A DNA stretch of 53,129 bases from an uncultured Caulobacteraceae bacterium. Lineage in GTDB: Bacteria; Pseudomonadota; Alphaproteobacteria; Caulobacterales; Caulobacteraceae. The notes under the pieces are model-generated. The model ran no database searches and was not told the origin of the DNA. It saw only the letters and a program-made list of their open reading frames with translations. The position numbers and the translations under genes were made by a program. How positions within the stretch are numbered: position 1 is the first letter of the stretch; every line of letters starts with the position of its first letter. This document shows positions 1-7,859 of the stretch, one piece after another. The stretch lies in NCBI GenBank assembly GCA_903872075.1, contig CAIQJF010000060.1, forward strand, positions 1 through 53,129. The letters run 5' to 3'.

Positions 1-721
1 AGGTGGCGGCCGAGGCGGCGATTGCGACGGAGGGCGCGCGCGCGCCGGCGGACGCGGGCGCCCGGCCCTCACCACGACGACCGACGATCGTGGTCTGCAA
101 GAGCTGACCCGACGGGCCCTGGTGCTGGCTGACTTCCAGAATCCAGACTTCGGCGTCGCGCAGCTGCGCATTGAGGAAATCGACCATCCGCGCCAGGTCC
201 GCCTGAACCGAATCCACCACGAACACCATCCGAATCCGCCCCGCGGCGAGATTGGCGCGAACGTCGCTCCAGAACGCGTCGGTATCAGCGTCCTTGCCGA
301 TGAAATCCCTCAAAGCCTCGACGCCGTCGCGGTCCGCCGTGGCGTGCTTGGCGGCGAAGGCCGATCGCAGGCCATCTTCGGGCCACCAGTCACCGCCGTT
401 GGCCGCGTAGTAGAGAATCTGACCGAACAGGTCGCCCAGCGCCGGTTTGTCCGCTGTCCGCAGCGTCTGCGCCAGGGTCGGGACGCCGTCCTTGGCCAGG
501 AAGAGGTGATCCACCGACCAGCGAGGAGAATCGCTGGCGCCCTCGGGCGGGGCGCCTTTCCGCGCGATGGCGAACCAGCCGCCGCCAGCCTCGGGATCGC
601 CGCCGAGCAAGGCGGGGTGAAGAGCTACAAGGTCCTGCAGCTCCGTATCGGACGCGTAGCCCGCTTCACGCAGAGGATGCAGCGCGCCTTGACGATCAAG
701 GTGGAAGAGAGAGGAAGCCAT
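1..721 (-). CDS. Hypothetical protein, degenerate PD-(D/E)XK-like family (3' end outside window)
   Basis: The reading frame starts at the ATG at 719-721 (MASSLFHLDRQG) and runs off the left edge after about 240 codons, so the C-terminus is missing. The order of motifs matches a family of uncharacterised bacterial proteins with a restriction-nuclease-like core: a VDHLFLAKDGVPTLA segment, then LGDLFGQILYYAANG, then a segment ending GRIRMVFVVDSVQADLARMV and FLNAQLRDAEVWILEV. In most relatives, as I recall them, the core strand reads like E-V-K-R; here the equivalent stretch reads AQTLRTADK, so the catalytic Glu and Lys appear to be lost. It is probably a non-catalytic member, perhaps DNA-binding. 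The visible C-terminal part is Ala/Pro/Arg-rich and looks like a linker. The ribosome site is weak (AAAGG). Family assignment is from recalled pattern, not from a search. Confidence 0.6.
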   Translation of the reverse strand, partial: MASSLFHLDRQGALHPLREAGYASDTELQDLVALHPALLGGDPEAGGGWFAIARKGAPPEGASDSPRWSVDHLFLAKDGVPTLAQTLRTADKPALGDLFGQILYYAANGGDWWPEDGLRSAFAAKHATADRDGVEALRDFIGKDADTDAFWSDVRANLAAGRIRMVFVVDSVQADLARMVDFLNAQLRDAEVWILEVSQHQGPSGQLLQTTIVGRRGEGRAPASAGARAPSVAIAASAAT

Positions 722-781
722 GGACGCCTTATAGCCTTTCGCGGGGCCGTCGGAAATGGCCCCGCCGGACGCCCGCGGCCG

Positions 782-2617
782 TCAGTCCCGCTGGATCTCC
801 AGGCCCGCCAGATCTCCCGCAGCCCGCCAGTCCTCAAGCACCTTCACGAACGCGATCGGGCCAGCGCCATAGGCGCTGTTCTGCACCGCCAGGGGATTGG
901 GCTTGCCTTCATTGTTGTAGTAGCCGGGCGTGCATTCCGCGGCGAACGTCTCCCGCTGCACCGCCAGGGACTTGATGGTCTCAACCCACGCATTCTGAGA
1001 CTCCTCGGAGACCTCCACCGAACGGACTTGCGTCTCCAGGCACTGCCTGACGATGTGGGCCAGGTGCCGGGCCTGTTCGTTGAGCATGTGCGGGTAGTTG
1101 ACCGTGAAGCCGGACTGGCTGTTGCTGACGATGAAGCAGTTGGGAAAGCCGTGGGTGTGGAACCCATGCAAGGTCTTCACTCCGTCCGCCCAATGCTGGG
1201 TCAGGCTGACCCCGTCCCGGCCATAGAGCTCATAGCCGGACCGGCGGGCATATTCGGTGCCGACCTCGAAGCCGGTGGCGTAGATCAGGCAGTCGACCTT
1301 GTATTCCTGACCATTAGCCCAGACGGCGTCCTCGGTGATGCGGTCGACGCCGCGCCCTTCGGTGTCCACCAGCGACACCGTCGGCCGGTTGAAGGTGGCC
1401 AGATAGTCGTCATGGAAGCACGGCCGCTTGCAGAACTGCCGGTAGTAGGGCTTCAGCGCCTCGGCCGTCGCCCTGTCCTGCACGACACTCTCCACCCGGG
1501 CGCGAATCTGCTCCATCTTCTGGAAATCGGCCAGCTCGAGCGTCTCGCCGGGATCGCGGGGCGGGGCCTTGCCTTCGGCCTGGTCGCGCCGGGCCATGAT
1601 CAGCAGGTTACGGATGATCTCCGTCCAGCCGTCGTTCACCAGATCCTCGTCCTGGAAGCCGCCGGACACCAGGATGTTGAAGTTGTCCATGCGCCGCTGC
1701 TGCCAGCCGGGGGTCAGGCTGGCGGCCCAGTCGGCGTCGGTGGGCCGGTTGTTGCGCATGTCGATCGACGAGGGGGTGCGCTGGAAGACATAGAGCCGCT
1801 TCGCCCCGGCCCCGAGGTGCGGGACGCACTGCACCGCCGTGGCGCCGGTGCCGATGATGCCGACGACCTTGTCCTTCAGCCCGTCCAGACCGCCGTTGGA
1901 ATCGCCGCCGGTATATTCATAGTCCCATCGGCTGGTGTGGAAGGTGTGGCCCTTGAAGGTTTCCACACCGGGTATTCCCGGCAGCTTGGGCCGGTGAAGC
2001 GGGCCATTGGCCATGATCACGAAGCGCGCCTTCATGGCGTCGCCGCGGTTGGTGTGGATGATCCAGCGGGCCGTCGCCTCGTCCCAGCGCATCTCGGTCA
2101 CCTCGGTCTGGAGGCAGGCGTTGGCGTAGAGGTCGAAATGTTTGCCGATCGCGCGGCTGTGGGCCAGGATTTCCGGGGCGCGGGTGTATTTCTCCACCGG
2201 CAGGTAGCCGAGCTCCTCGAGCAGCGGCAGGTAGACGTAGGATTCCACGTCGCAGGCCGCGCCGGGATAGCGGTTCCAGTACCAGGTGCCGCCGAAGTCG
2301 CCGCCCTTTTCGATCAGCCGGATGTCCTTCACCCCCGCTTCGCGGAGCCGCGCGCCCGCCAGAAGCCCACCGAAACCGCCGCCGACCACGGCCACATCGA
2401 CTTCATCGGTCAGCGGCGCGCGGGTGAACCCCGCGGCCACATAGGGATCGTCCAGATAGCGGGAGAACTCGCCCTCGATCTTGCGGTACTGCTGATTGCC
2501 ATCCGCCCGGACGCGCTTGTCGCGCTCGGCGCGATATTTGGCGCGCAGGGCGTTGGGATCGAAGCCCAGGTCCGATCGCGGCGACGCCGCGGCCAGGGTG
2601 TTGGCGTCATCAGCCAT
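782..2617 (-). CDS. Flavin-dependent monooxygenase, Baeyer-Villiger type
   Basis: A 611-residue class B flavoprotein monooxygenase. Two Rossmann motifs are visible, GGGFGG at residues 79-84 for FAD and GIIGTGATAVQ at 253-263 for NADPH. Between them lies FKGHTFHTSRWD (221-232), which fits the Baeyer-Villiger fingerprint FxGxxxHxxxW. GTWYWNRYPGA (110-120) and the later YATGFEVGTEY are also typical. Such enzymes insert one oxygen next to a ketone, giving an ester or lactone, or act on steroid and terpenoid ketones. The N-terminal 70 residues before the FAD site resemble the extended type found in cyclohexanone or phenylacetone monooxygenase relatives. GGAGG lies a few bases before the ATG. It is divergent from a flavodoxin-like reductase, with an 18-bp operator-like palindrome between them. 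The substrate is unknown. Confidence 0.9.
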   Translation of the reverse strand: MADDANTLAAASPRSDLGFDPNALRAKYRAERDKRVRADGNQQYRKIEGEFSRYLDDPYVAAGFTRAPLTDEVDVAVVGGGFGGLLAGARLREAGVKDIRLIEKGGDFGGTWYWNRYPGAACDVESYVYLPLLEELGYLPVEKYTRAPEILAHSRAIGKHFDLYANACLQTEVTEMRWDEATARWIIHTNRGDAMKARFVIMANGPLHRPKLPGIPGVETFKGHTFHTSRWDYEYTGGDSNGGLDGLKDKVVGIIGTGATAVQCVPHLGAGAKRLYVFQRTPSSIDMRNNRPTDADWAASLTPGWQQRRMDNFNILVSGGFQDEDLVNDGWTEIIRNLLIMARRDQAEGKAPPRDPGETLELADFQKMEQIRARVESVVQDRATAEALKPYYRQFCKRPCFHDDYLATFNRPTVSLVDTEGRGVDRITEDAVWANGQEYKVDCLIYATGFEVGTEYARRSGYELYGRDGVSLTQHWADGVKTLHGFHTHGFPNCFIVSNSQSGFTVNYPHMLNEQARHLAHIVRQCLETQVRSVEVSEESQNAWVETIKSLAVQRETFAAECTPGYYNNEGKPNPLAVQNSAYGAGPIAFVKVLEDWRAAGDLAGLEIQRD

Positions 2618-2646
2618 GACAGTCCTCCAAAGCCTCCCCTGAGGCG

Positions 2647-2664
2647 GTCAAACGGGTGTTTGAC
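2647..2664. promoter_or_regulatory. Candidate TetR-type operator, 7-bp inverted repeat
   Basis: GTCAAACGGGTGTTTGAC is a perfect inverted repeat with 7-bp arms and a 4-bp centre. It lies between the divergent monooxygenase (start 2617) and quinone reductase (start 2721). The core TCAAAC-N4-GTTTGA recurs at 45725-45740, also between divergent genes. The form resembles the published PsrA-type operator (CAAAC, short gap, GTTTG) of TetR-family lipid regulators. No regulator gene is encoded nearby. Confidence 0.55.
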
Positions 2665-2720
2665 ACCTATCAGCACGGGCGGCCAGGGCGTTACAAGCGC
2701 AGACGAAAGGGTCCAGCCGC

Positions 2721-3398
2721 ATGAAAGTCCTGATCGTCCTGGCTCACCCGGAGCCGCACAGCTTCAACGCCGCCATGGCGCATGCCGCCCGGGAGTCCCT
2801 CACGAAGGCCGGGCACGAGGTCGACGTCACCGACCTCTACGCCATGGATTTTGATCCCCGCTCCTCGCGGGCCAGTTTCCTGGGCGCGAGCGACCCAGCC
2901 TTTTTCAAGCCCCAGGCCGAGGAGGCCCACGCCTCGGAGACCGGCGGCTTCGCGCCGGAGATCGAGGCCGAAATCCGTAAGCTGGAAGCGTGCGATCTGA
3001 TGATCTGGCAGTTTCCGCTGTGGTGGTTCGGCGCGCCGGCGATCCTCAAGGGTTGGGTGGACCGGGTGTTCGTCATGGGCAGGGTCTACGGGGGACCGAA
3101 GGTCTATGCCGGGGGGCTCAAGCGCGGCGCGCGCGCGGTCCTGTCCCTGACCACCGGCGGTCCGACCGCCGCCTATGAGCCGGGGGGGTTCAATGGCGCC
3201 CTGGAGGGAATCCTTAAGCCGATCCATCGCGGGATGCTGCAGTTCATCGGCTTCGATGTGCTCGCGCCGCAGGTTGTGTTCGGCCCGGCGCGCCTGACGG
3301 ACGGCGAGCGCGAGGCCGCGCTCGACGCCTGGCGTCGTCGCCTGGAAACGATCTTCGACGAAGCGCCGATTGCGGTCGGCGACTATCAGGCCGGCTAA
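2721..3398 (+). CDS. NAD(P)H-dependent quinone/flavin reductase, flavodoxin-fold
   Basis: A 225-residue protein of the NQO1/KefF/MdaB-type flavodoxin-fold family. It starts MKVLIVLAHPEPHSFNAAM, the usual first strand plus the HP-x-S-FN flavin phosphate loop. It also has QFPLWWFGAPAILKGWVDRVF and a TTGG loop near residue 150, both typical of this family. These enzymes use FAD or FMN for two-electron reduction of quinones and related electrophiles in the cytoplasm. The C-terminal part (FIGFDVLAPQVVFGPARLTD) matches the usual family ending, so the gene looks complete. It is divergent from the Baeyer-Villiger-type monooxygenase and may share the palindromic operator at 2647-2664. It could support that pathway or give general quinone protection. 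AAAGGG lies about 10 bases before the ATG. Confidence 0.85.
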   Translation: MKVLIVLAHPEPHSFNAAMAHAARESLTKAGHEVDVTDLYAMDFDPRSSRASFLGASDPAFFKPQAEEAHASETGGFAPEIEAEIRKLEACDLMIWQFPLWWFGAPAILKGWVDRVFVMGRVYGGPKVYAGGLKRGARAVLSLTTGGPTAAYEPGGFNGALEGILKPIHRGMLQFIGFDVLAPQVVFGPARLTDGEREAALDAWRRRLETIFDEAPIAVGDYQAG

Positions 3399-3416
3399 GC
3401 GGCCCCAAACGACAAC

Positions 3417-3430
3417 CTGATCTGGATCAA
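3417..3430 (+). promoter_or_regulatory. FNR/FixK-type box upstream of the globin gene
   Basis: CTGATCTGGATCAA matches the FNR/FixK consensus TTGAT-N4-ATCAA at 9 of 10 fixed positions. Its centre is about 42 bases before the globin ATG at 3466. If the site acts at the usual -41.5 position, transcription would begin at or next to the ATG, giving a leaderless message; no good ribosome site is seen. Oxygen- or nitrosative-stress control would suit a haemoglobin. Confidence 0.5.
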
Positions 3431-3465
3431 GGCGGGCCCTTCTTCACGCAGCAGAAACTAGAACC

Positions 3466-3884
3466 ATGAGCACCGAAACCCTCGACGCCCCGCCCCAGAC
3501 GCCCTTCACCCTGATGGGCGGCATTCCCACCGTCCGGCGGCTGGTCGACCGCTTCTACGACCTGATGGAGGAGGATCCGGCCTACGCGGCCCTGCGGGAT
3601 CTGCATGCCCCCGACTCGTCCCCATGCGCGCCTCGCTCACCGGCTTTCTCACAGCCTGGCTCGGCGGACCCCGGGACTGGTTCACCGAACGCCCGGGCGC
3701 CTGCGTGATGAGCGCCCACAGCAAGGTGGCGATCACCAGCGAGACCGCGACACAGTGGAAATCGGCCATGGCCCGGGCCCTGAGCGACACTGGCGTCGAT
3801 CCCGACCTCGGCGCGCAGATCAACGTCGCCTTCGCCCGCATGGCCCAGGGCATGGCCATGGCCATGGCCATGCGCGGCGGCTAA
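3466..3884 (+). pseudogene. Group II truncated haemoglobin, interrupted by a one-base frameshift
   Basis: The first frame from 3466 gives MSTETLDAPPQTPFTLMGG and RRLVDRFYDLMEEDPAY, the helix A-CD region of a group II truncated globin. It then runs out of register near 3612. The second half continues in another frame as RASLTGFLTAWLGGPRDWF and CVMSAHSKVAIT, holding the distal-pocket Trp region and the likely proximal His. Restoring one base between GAC and TCGTCC near 3611 would give an unbroken protein of about 139 residues, the normal length. The gene is therefore either freshly inactivated or affected by a sequence error. The end encodes GMAMAMAMRGG from a repeated GGCCAT unit. The stop overlaps the convergent gene by 4 bases. 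These globins bind O2 or detoxify NO. Confidence 0.85.
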
Positions 3885-4843
3885 TCCTCAAGAGCGAGAT
3901 CGACGACCAAGGGATAGTGGTCCGATCCCATGGGCGGTCCCCTGCGCAACGCCACAAGGCGCCAGGCGCGGCCCACATAGACATGGTCGATCGGAAGCAG
4001 AGGGGGCAAGCGCAGCCGCCGGCCCTTCACCCAGAGTCGCGCCGGCCAGGTCGGCAGGGCCCGGTCCAGGCGTTCCAGGGCAAACCGATCATCCAGCCGC
4101 CGCAGGTCAAAGGACCAGGGCGTACGATTGAAGTCCCCGGCCATGATCAGCCGGTCCTGCGGATAGAGCGTCAGAAACCGCACCAAGGCGCCCGGCTGGC
4201 CGGCGCTTTCGGCGATCGTGGGCCGGTTGAGGTGCACGGCGATGACGCTAAACGCGCCTGCCCCGCCTGGCGCGTTGAAGGTGGCCCGAGCGAAGTCCGG
4301 CAGAACGCGCCAGAACGGCTGAGGCACCATGAACGGCGCGGGCGCCGGGGGCGCGCGGCTGAATATGGCGGCCGAAACCATCCCCTTGGTGTAGCGCAGT
4401 CCCCGCGCTTCAAGGGCCAGGCGCAGGACCGGCGTCACCTCCTCGATCGTCACGACGTCGGGATGCTGCGCGGCGATCCAGTCCGCGGTCCGCGCCGGAT
4501 CGATGTTGGCGTCCCAACTGTTGAACTGGATCAGCCGCAATCGCGGAGCGCCCTCGCCGCCGACGGCCGGCCTGATCGGCCGAGCGAACTCCGGCGCGAG
4601 CAGTGAGGCGGAAAACGCCGCGCCCAGAAACGCGAGCGCCAGCAGCGAGACTCTCCAGGCGCCTCGCGTACCGGCGAGCGCCAGCAGAGCCGTGGCCAGG
4701 GCGACCGCGAGCCAGACGGGCGCAAAATGGCCGAGAAGATCCAACCGCGCGTTCGTCCGGCCCCATTGCGCAAGGACCCCCGCGGCGAGGCTGCCAAGAC
4801 CGAAGGCCAGGGCGATGAGGCGCGCGGTCCAGGAACGAATCAT
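3881..4843 (-). CDS. Membrane-anchored endonuclease/exonuclease/phosphatase family protein
   Basis: A 320-residue protein with two parts. Residues 1-85 hold about three hydrophobic helices (LIALAFGLGSLAAGVLA, WLAVALATALLALAG, VSLLALAFLGAAFSASLLA). The rest is an EEP domain: LRLIQFNSWDANI at the start, VVTIEEVTP with the metal-binding Glu, LIMAGDFNRTPWS with the catalytic Asp and Asn, PIDHVYVG, and GSDHYPLVVDL with the final Asp-His pair. All key residues are present, so it should be an active Mg-dependent phosphodiesterase, with the catalytic domain probably facing the periplasm. The substrate, DNA or a phospholipid or phosphate ester, cannot be told. It is convergent with the globin, overlapping by a few bases. 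Confidence 0.85.
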   Translation of the reverse strand: MIRSWTARLIALAFGLGSLAAGVLAQWGRTNARLDLLGHFAPVWLAVALATALLALAGTRGAWRVSLLALAFLGAAFSASLLAPEFARPIRPAVGGEGAPRLRLIQFNSWDANIDPARTADWIAAQHPDVVTIEEVTPVLRLALEARGLRYTKGMVSAAIFSRAPPAPAPFMVPQPFWRVLPDFARATFNAPGGAGAFSVIAVHLNRPTIAESAGQPGALVRFLTLYPQDRLIMAGDFNRTPWSFDLRRLDDRFALERLDRALPTWPARLWVKGRRLRLPPLLPIDHVYVGRAWRLVALRRGPPMGSDHYPLVVDLALED

Positions 4844-4906
4844 CCATCGGCTTTAGCCTGGCGCGAGGCGACCGGCGAGACCGTCTTAAGGATGGAAAGG
4901 CCCTCG

Positions 4907-6109
4907 TCAGCGTCCGATGAGCGCTTGAGCGATGACGTTGCGCTGGGTCTCGCTGGAGCCGGAATAGATCGTGGCCGCTCGCACGGAGAGGTGCTTGGCC
5001 ACCGCCCGCGCGCCATAGTCGATGTCCTCGCCCGCCAGCCCCACGGCCGACAGGGCGCCGACGGCGCAGGGGCCGGCGATTTCCAGGCCGAGTTCCGCCA
5101 CACGCTGATGCAATTCGCTGCCGATCATCTTCAGCATGGACGGCGCCAGTTGATCGCCTAGCCGCGGCCGGCCATTGGCAAGGGCGGCCAGTTCCAGGCC
5201 TTCGAAAGCCTCAAGTTCGATCTTCAAGCCGGCGAGGCGACAGCGTTGCGCCGGCTCAAGATCCGGCCCCAGGGCCGCGGCGGCGAGTTCCACGCGGCGC
5301 AGAACCCGGCGGACCATGGCCGGAGGCGTGTTGTTCGAGCGCGCCAGCTGCATCAGGCGCTTGGCCACCGACCAGCCGTCGTTCTCCTCGCCAACGCGGT
5401 TGGCGACCGGCACGCGCACATTGTCGAAGAACACCTGATTGAACTCGTGCTCGCCGGCGAGCCCGAGGATCGGCGAGACTGTCAGCCCGGGGCTGTTCAT
5501 GTCGATCAGCAGGAAGGTCAGCCCCTGCTGGCGGCGCTCGCCGTCGGCGGTGCGGACGATGGCGAACATGCGGTTGGAGATGTGGGCGCCGGTCGTCCAG
5601 ATCTTCGAGCCGTTGACCACATAGGCCTCGCCGTCGCGCACGGCGCGGGTCGAGATCGCCGCGAGGTCGGATCCGGCCCCCGGCTCGCTGAAACCCTGGC
5701 ACCAGATGTCTTCTCCCGACAGGATGGCCGGAATGTAGCGCGCGCGCTGATCCGGGGTTCCCATCTCGATCAGCAAGGGCCCCAGGCTGCGCAGGCCGCC
5801 CGCGAACATGATCGGCGCATCGTTGCGGGCGCACTCCCGGTCCCAGAGGAACCGCTGGTGCGGCGTCCAGCCCGTGCCACCCCAGGCCTTTGGCCAGGCC
5901 GGCGCGATCCAGCCCTTGGCGAACAGGCGGCCCTGCCAGACCTTGCAGGCGGCGATGTCCGCGTGGACGCCCAGCGTCTCGCGGCCGGCCTGACGCAGAT
6001 CCTCGGTCAGGGCCTCGGCCAAAAACGCCTGCACTTCGGCGACGAAGGCCGTGTCGTCGGCGTCCTCCGCGACTTGCGTCTTGAGATCGATGGGCAGCGA
6101 CCCGTCCAT
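4907..6109 (-). CDS. Acyl-CoA dehydrogenase family protein
   Basis: A 400-residue FAD-dependent acyl-CoA dehydrogenase. I chose the ATG at 6107-6109 (MDGSLPIDLKTQ) because it has GGGGAA upstream and the family's usual length; an earlier in-frame start would add 13 residues. Family marks are WCQGFSEPGAGSDLAAI (the flavin-contacting segment), VVNGSKIWTTGAH, GLTFLLIDM, LARSNNTPPAMVRR and the C-terminal YSGSSETQRNVIAQ. At the position of the catalytic Glu in medium-chain enzymes (YEGT) this protein has Ser (YSGS). The base must therefore sit elsewhere, as in isovaleryl or long-chain type enzymes, or in a partner subunit. Such relatives are frequent in steroid and branched-chain degradation. It is divergent from the GMC oxidoreductase. 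Confidence 0.88.
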   Translation of the reverse strand: MDGSLPIDLKTQVAEDADDTAFVAEVQAFLAEALTEDLRQAGRETLGVHADIAACKVWQGRLFAKGWIAPAWPKAWGGTGWTPHQRFLWDRECARNDAPIMFAGGLRSLGPLLIEMGTPDQRARYIPAILSGEDIWCQGFSEPGAGSDLAAISTRAVRDGEAYVVNGSKIWTTGAHISNRMFAIVRTADGERRQQGLTFLLIDMNSPGLTVSPILGLAGEHEFNQVFFDNVRVPVANRVGEENDGWSVAKRLMQLARSNNTPPAMVRRVLRRVELAAAALGPDLEPAQRCRLAGLKIELEAFEGLELAALANGRPRLGDQLAPSMLKMIGSELHQRVAELGLEIAGPCAVGALSAVGLAGEDIDYGARAVAKHLSVRAATIYSGSSETQRNVIAQALIGR

Positions 6110-6174
6110 GGCGGTTTCCCCGGCGCCGCGCATGCGGCCACCCGGCACACTGGACAGGCCGGGCGCAAGCGGCG

Positions 6175-6188
6175 TTGATCCAGGTCAA
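6175..6188. promoter_or_regulatory. FNR/FixK-like box between divergent genes
   Basis: TTGATCCAGGTCAA fits TTGAT-N4-RTCAA with one departure from the perfect palindrome (G for A). It lies between the acyl-CoA dehydrogenase start (6109) and the GMC oxidoreductase start (6220). Its centre is about 38 bases from the GMC ATG and 72 from the dehydrogenase ATG. The second spacing leaves room for a promoter and a short leader, so control of the dehydrogenase is the easier reading. No clear -10 is seen on either side. Confidence 0.4.
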
Positions 6189-6219
6189 GGGACTGCCGCA
6201 CGACGAAAGGGCCGACGCC

Positions 6220-7791
6220 ATGGACTACGACTATGTGATCGTCGGCGCGGGTTCGGCCGGGGCGGTCATGGCGGCGCGGCTCTCGGCGAAAGCGGGCGTC
6301 AACGTCGCCCTGATCGAAGCCGGGCCCGACTATCGCAGCGACCAGACGCCCCGGGCGATTCGCAGTCCCAATCCGCACCAGATCATCACCTCGCCGGACT
6401 ATGCCGACTACCGTTGGGACGCCCTGACCTCCCGCCGCACCGCGGCGCAGACCCCGCGAACCTATTGGCGCGGCCGGGGACTGGGCGGCAGTTCGGCGAT
6501 CAACGGCCAGATCGCCATCCGCGGAACCGTGGAGGATTTCGATGACTGGGCGGCCGCGGGCTGCGCCGGATGGTCGTTCGACGACGTGCTACCCGCCTTC
6601 AACCGCCTTGAGACCGACCTTCGCTACGGCGGCGAGGCCTATCACGGCGACGGCGGACCGATCCCCATCTACCGCGCGCCGGTCTCGCTCTGGGGCGCGG
6701 TCGACCAGGCCTTCGCCGAAGCGGCGCTGGACGAGGGTCATCCCTGGGCGCCGGATCACAACGCGCCCGGGTCCACGGGTGTCTCGCCCTATGCGATCAA
6801 CAGCCGCGATGGCGGGCGGGTCAGCGTGAACGATGGCTATATCGACCCGGCGCGGAGCCGGAACACCCTGGCGGTGTTCGGCGGGTCCCATGTTGACCGT
6901 GTGTTGTTCGACGGCGACCGGGCGGTGGGCGTCCGGGTGTGTCAGGGAGGTGTTTGGCGGGACGTGCGGGGTGGAACCGTCATCCTGTCGGCCGGCGCGG
7001 TCCACTCTCCGGCCATTCTCATGCGCTCGGGCGTCGGCCCCGCGGATCACCTCCGCGAACTGGGAATCGCGGTCACGAGGGACCTGCCCGTGGGCGACGG
7101 CTTCCAGGATCATCCGGCGATCTTCCTGCCGATCCGCCTGGCGCCGCATGCGCGGCCGCCGGGGGGCTTTCGCCACACCAACGCCTGCCTGCGGTACAGT
7201 TCCGGCCTCGCCGGGGCGGGTCCCAATGACATGATGATGGTGGCCATGAACCGCTTCGGCGACAGCCTGGGACACCATGTGACCGCGCCCGACGGCGAGG
7301 ATGTGTTCGGCCTGATCGGTCTTTGGGTGAATCAGTGCCTCTCGCGCGGCAGCGTACGCCTCGCCTCGGCCGACCCGTTCGATCAGCCTGTCATCGAGGA
7401 GAACATGCTCTCCGACCCGTCCGACCGTGAGCGGATGCGCGATGGGGTGCGCCGCCTGCTGTCCCTCGCCCGGCGGGGCGCGGTGCGGGCCATCGGCGAG
7501 CCGGTGATCGGTCTCGCCGCGGACGCCGACGACGCGACCATCGACGGCTTCGCTCTGGCCAACGCCGGCGACACCCAGCATGCCACCAGCACCTGTCGGA
7601 TGGGCGCGCCCGACGACTCCGCGGCGGTGGCGGACACCGAGGGACGCGTGTTTGGTCTTGAGGGGTTGCGGGTGATCGACGCCTCGCTCATGCCGAGCGT
7701 TCCGCGGGCCAACACTCATCTGACGACGGTGATGATGGCCGAGCATATCGCCGCACGCATGCTGGGGGAGAGGCCGTCCGCGCAGGGCTGA
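6220..7791 (+). CDS. GMC family FAD-dependent oxidoreductase (choline/alcohol dehydrogenase-like)
   Basis: A 523-residue glucose-methanol-choline oxidoreductase. The start at 6220 (MDYDYVIVGAGSAGAVMAAR) puts the FAD-binding GxGxxG right at the N-terminus and has AAAGG nine bases before it. Other marks are YWRGRGLGGSSAINGQIAIRG (GMC signature 1 region), VILSAGAVHSPAILMRSGVG (signature 2), QHATSTCRMG with the catalytic His, and the end NTHLTTVMMAEHIAARML. These enzymes oxidise primary alcohols, choline, PEG or terpene and sterol alcohols to aldehydes or ketones, passing electrons to a quinone or O2. The neighbouring acyl-CoA dehydrogenase suggests a catabolic alcohol. No signal peptide is seen. 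The gene is complete. Confidence 0.9.
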   Translation: MDYDYVIVGAGSAGAVMAARLSAKAGVNVALIEAGPDYRSDQTPRAIRSPNPHQIITSPDYADYRWDALTSRRTAAQTPRTYWRGRGLGGSSAINGQIAIRGTVEDFDDWAAAGCAGWSFDDVLPAFNRLETDLRYGGEAYHGDGGPIPIYRAPVSLWGAVDQAFAEAALDEGHPWAPDHNAPGSTGVSPYAINSRDGGRVSVNDGYIDPARSRNTLAVFGGSHVDRVLFDGDRAVGVRVCQGGVWRDVRGGTVILSAGAVHSPAILMRSGVGPADHLRELGIAVTRDLPVGDGFQDHPAIFLPIRLAPHARPPGGFRHTNACLRYSSGLAGAGPNDMMMVAMNRFGDSLGHHVTAPDGEDVFGLIGLWVNQCLSRGSVRLASADPFDQPVIEENMLSDPSDRERMRDGVRRLLSLARRGAVRAIGEPVIGLAADADDATIDGFALANAGDTQHATSTCRMGAPDDSAAVADTEGRVFGLEGLRVIDASLMPSVPRANTHLTTVMMAEHIAARMLGERPSAQG

Positions 7792-7859
7792 GCGCAGCTG
7801 TCATACGGCCGTTACCGGATCGCCTCACAGGAGCAGGACCAAAGCCCCGGAGCTTCCCC

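Noticed and set aside
122..2854. A 910-codon open frame on the plus strand
   Set aside because: It lies antisense to the nuclease-like gene and the monooxygenase, which both show clear family motifs. Its translation is Arg/Gly/Val-rich with no recognisable domain, as expected for the opposite strand of GC-rich coding DNA.
3838..3880. Repeated ATGGCC units at the globin 3' end as a functional repeat array
   Set aside because: Only three or four short copies are present and they encode a plain Met-Ala tail; slippage is enough to explain them.
3605..4606. A 333-codon plus-strand frame across the globin and EEP genes
   Set aside because: It is antisense to the EEP gene and has the low-complexity Arg/Pro/Gly composition of a shadow frame.
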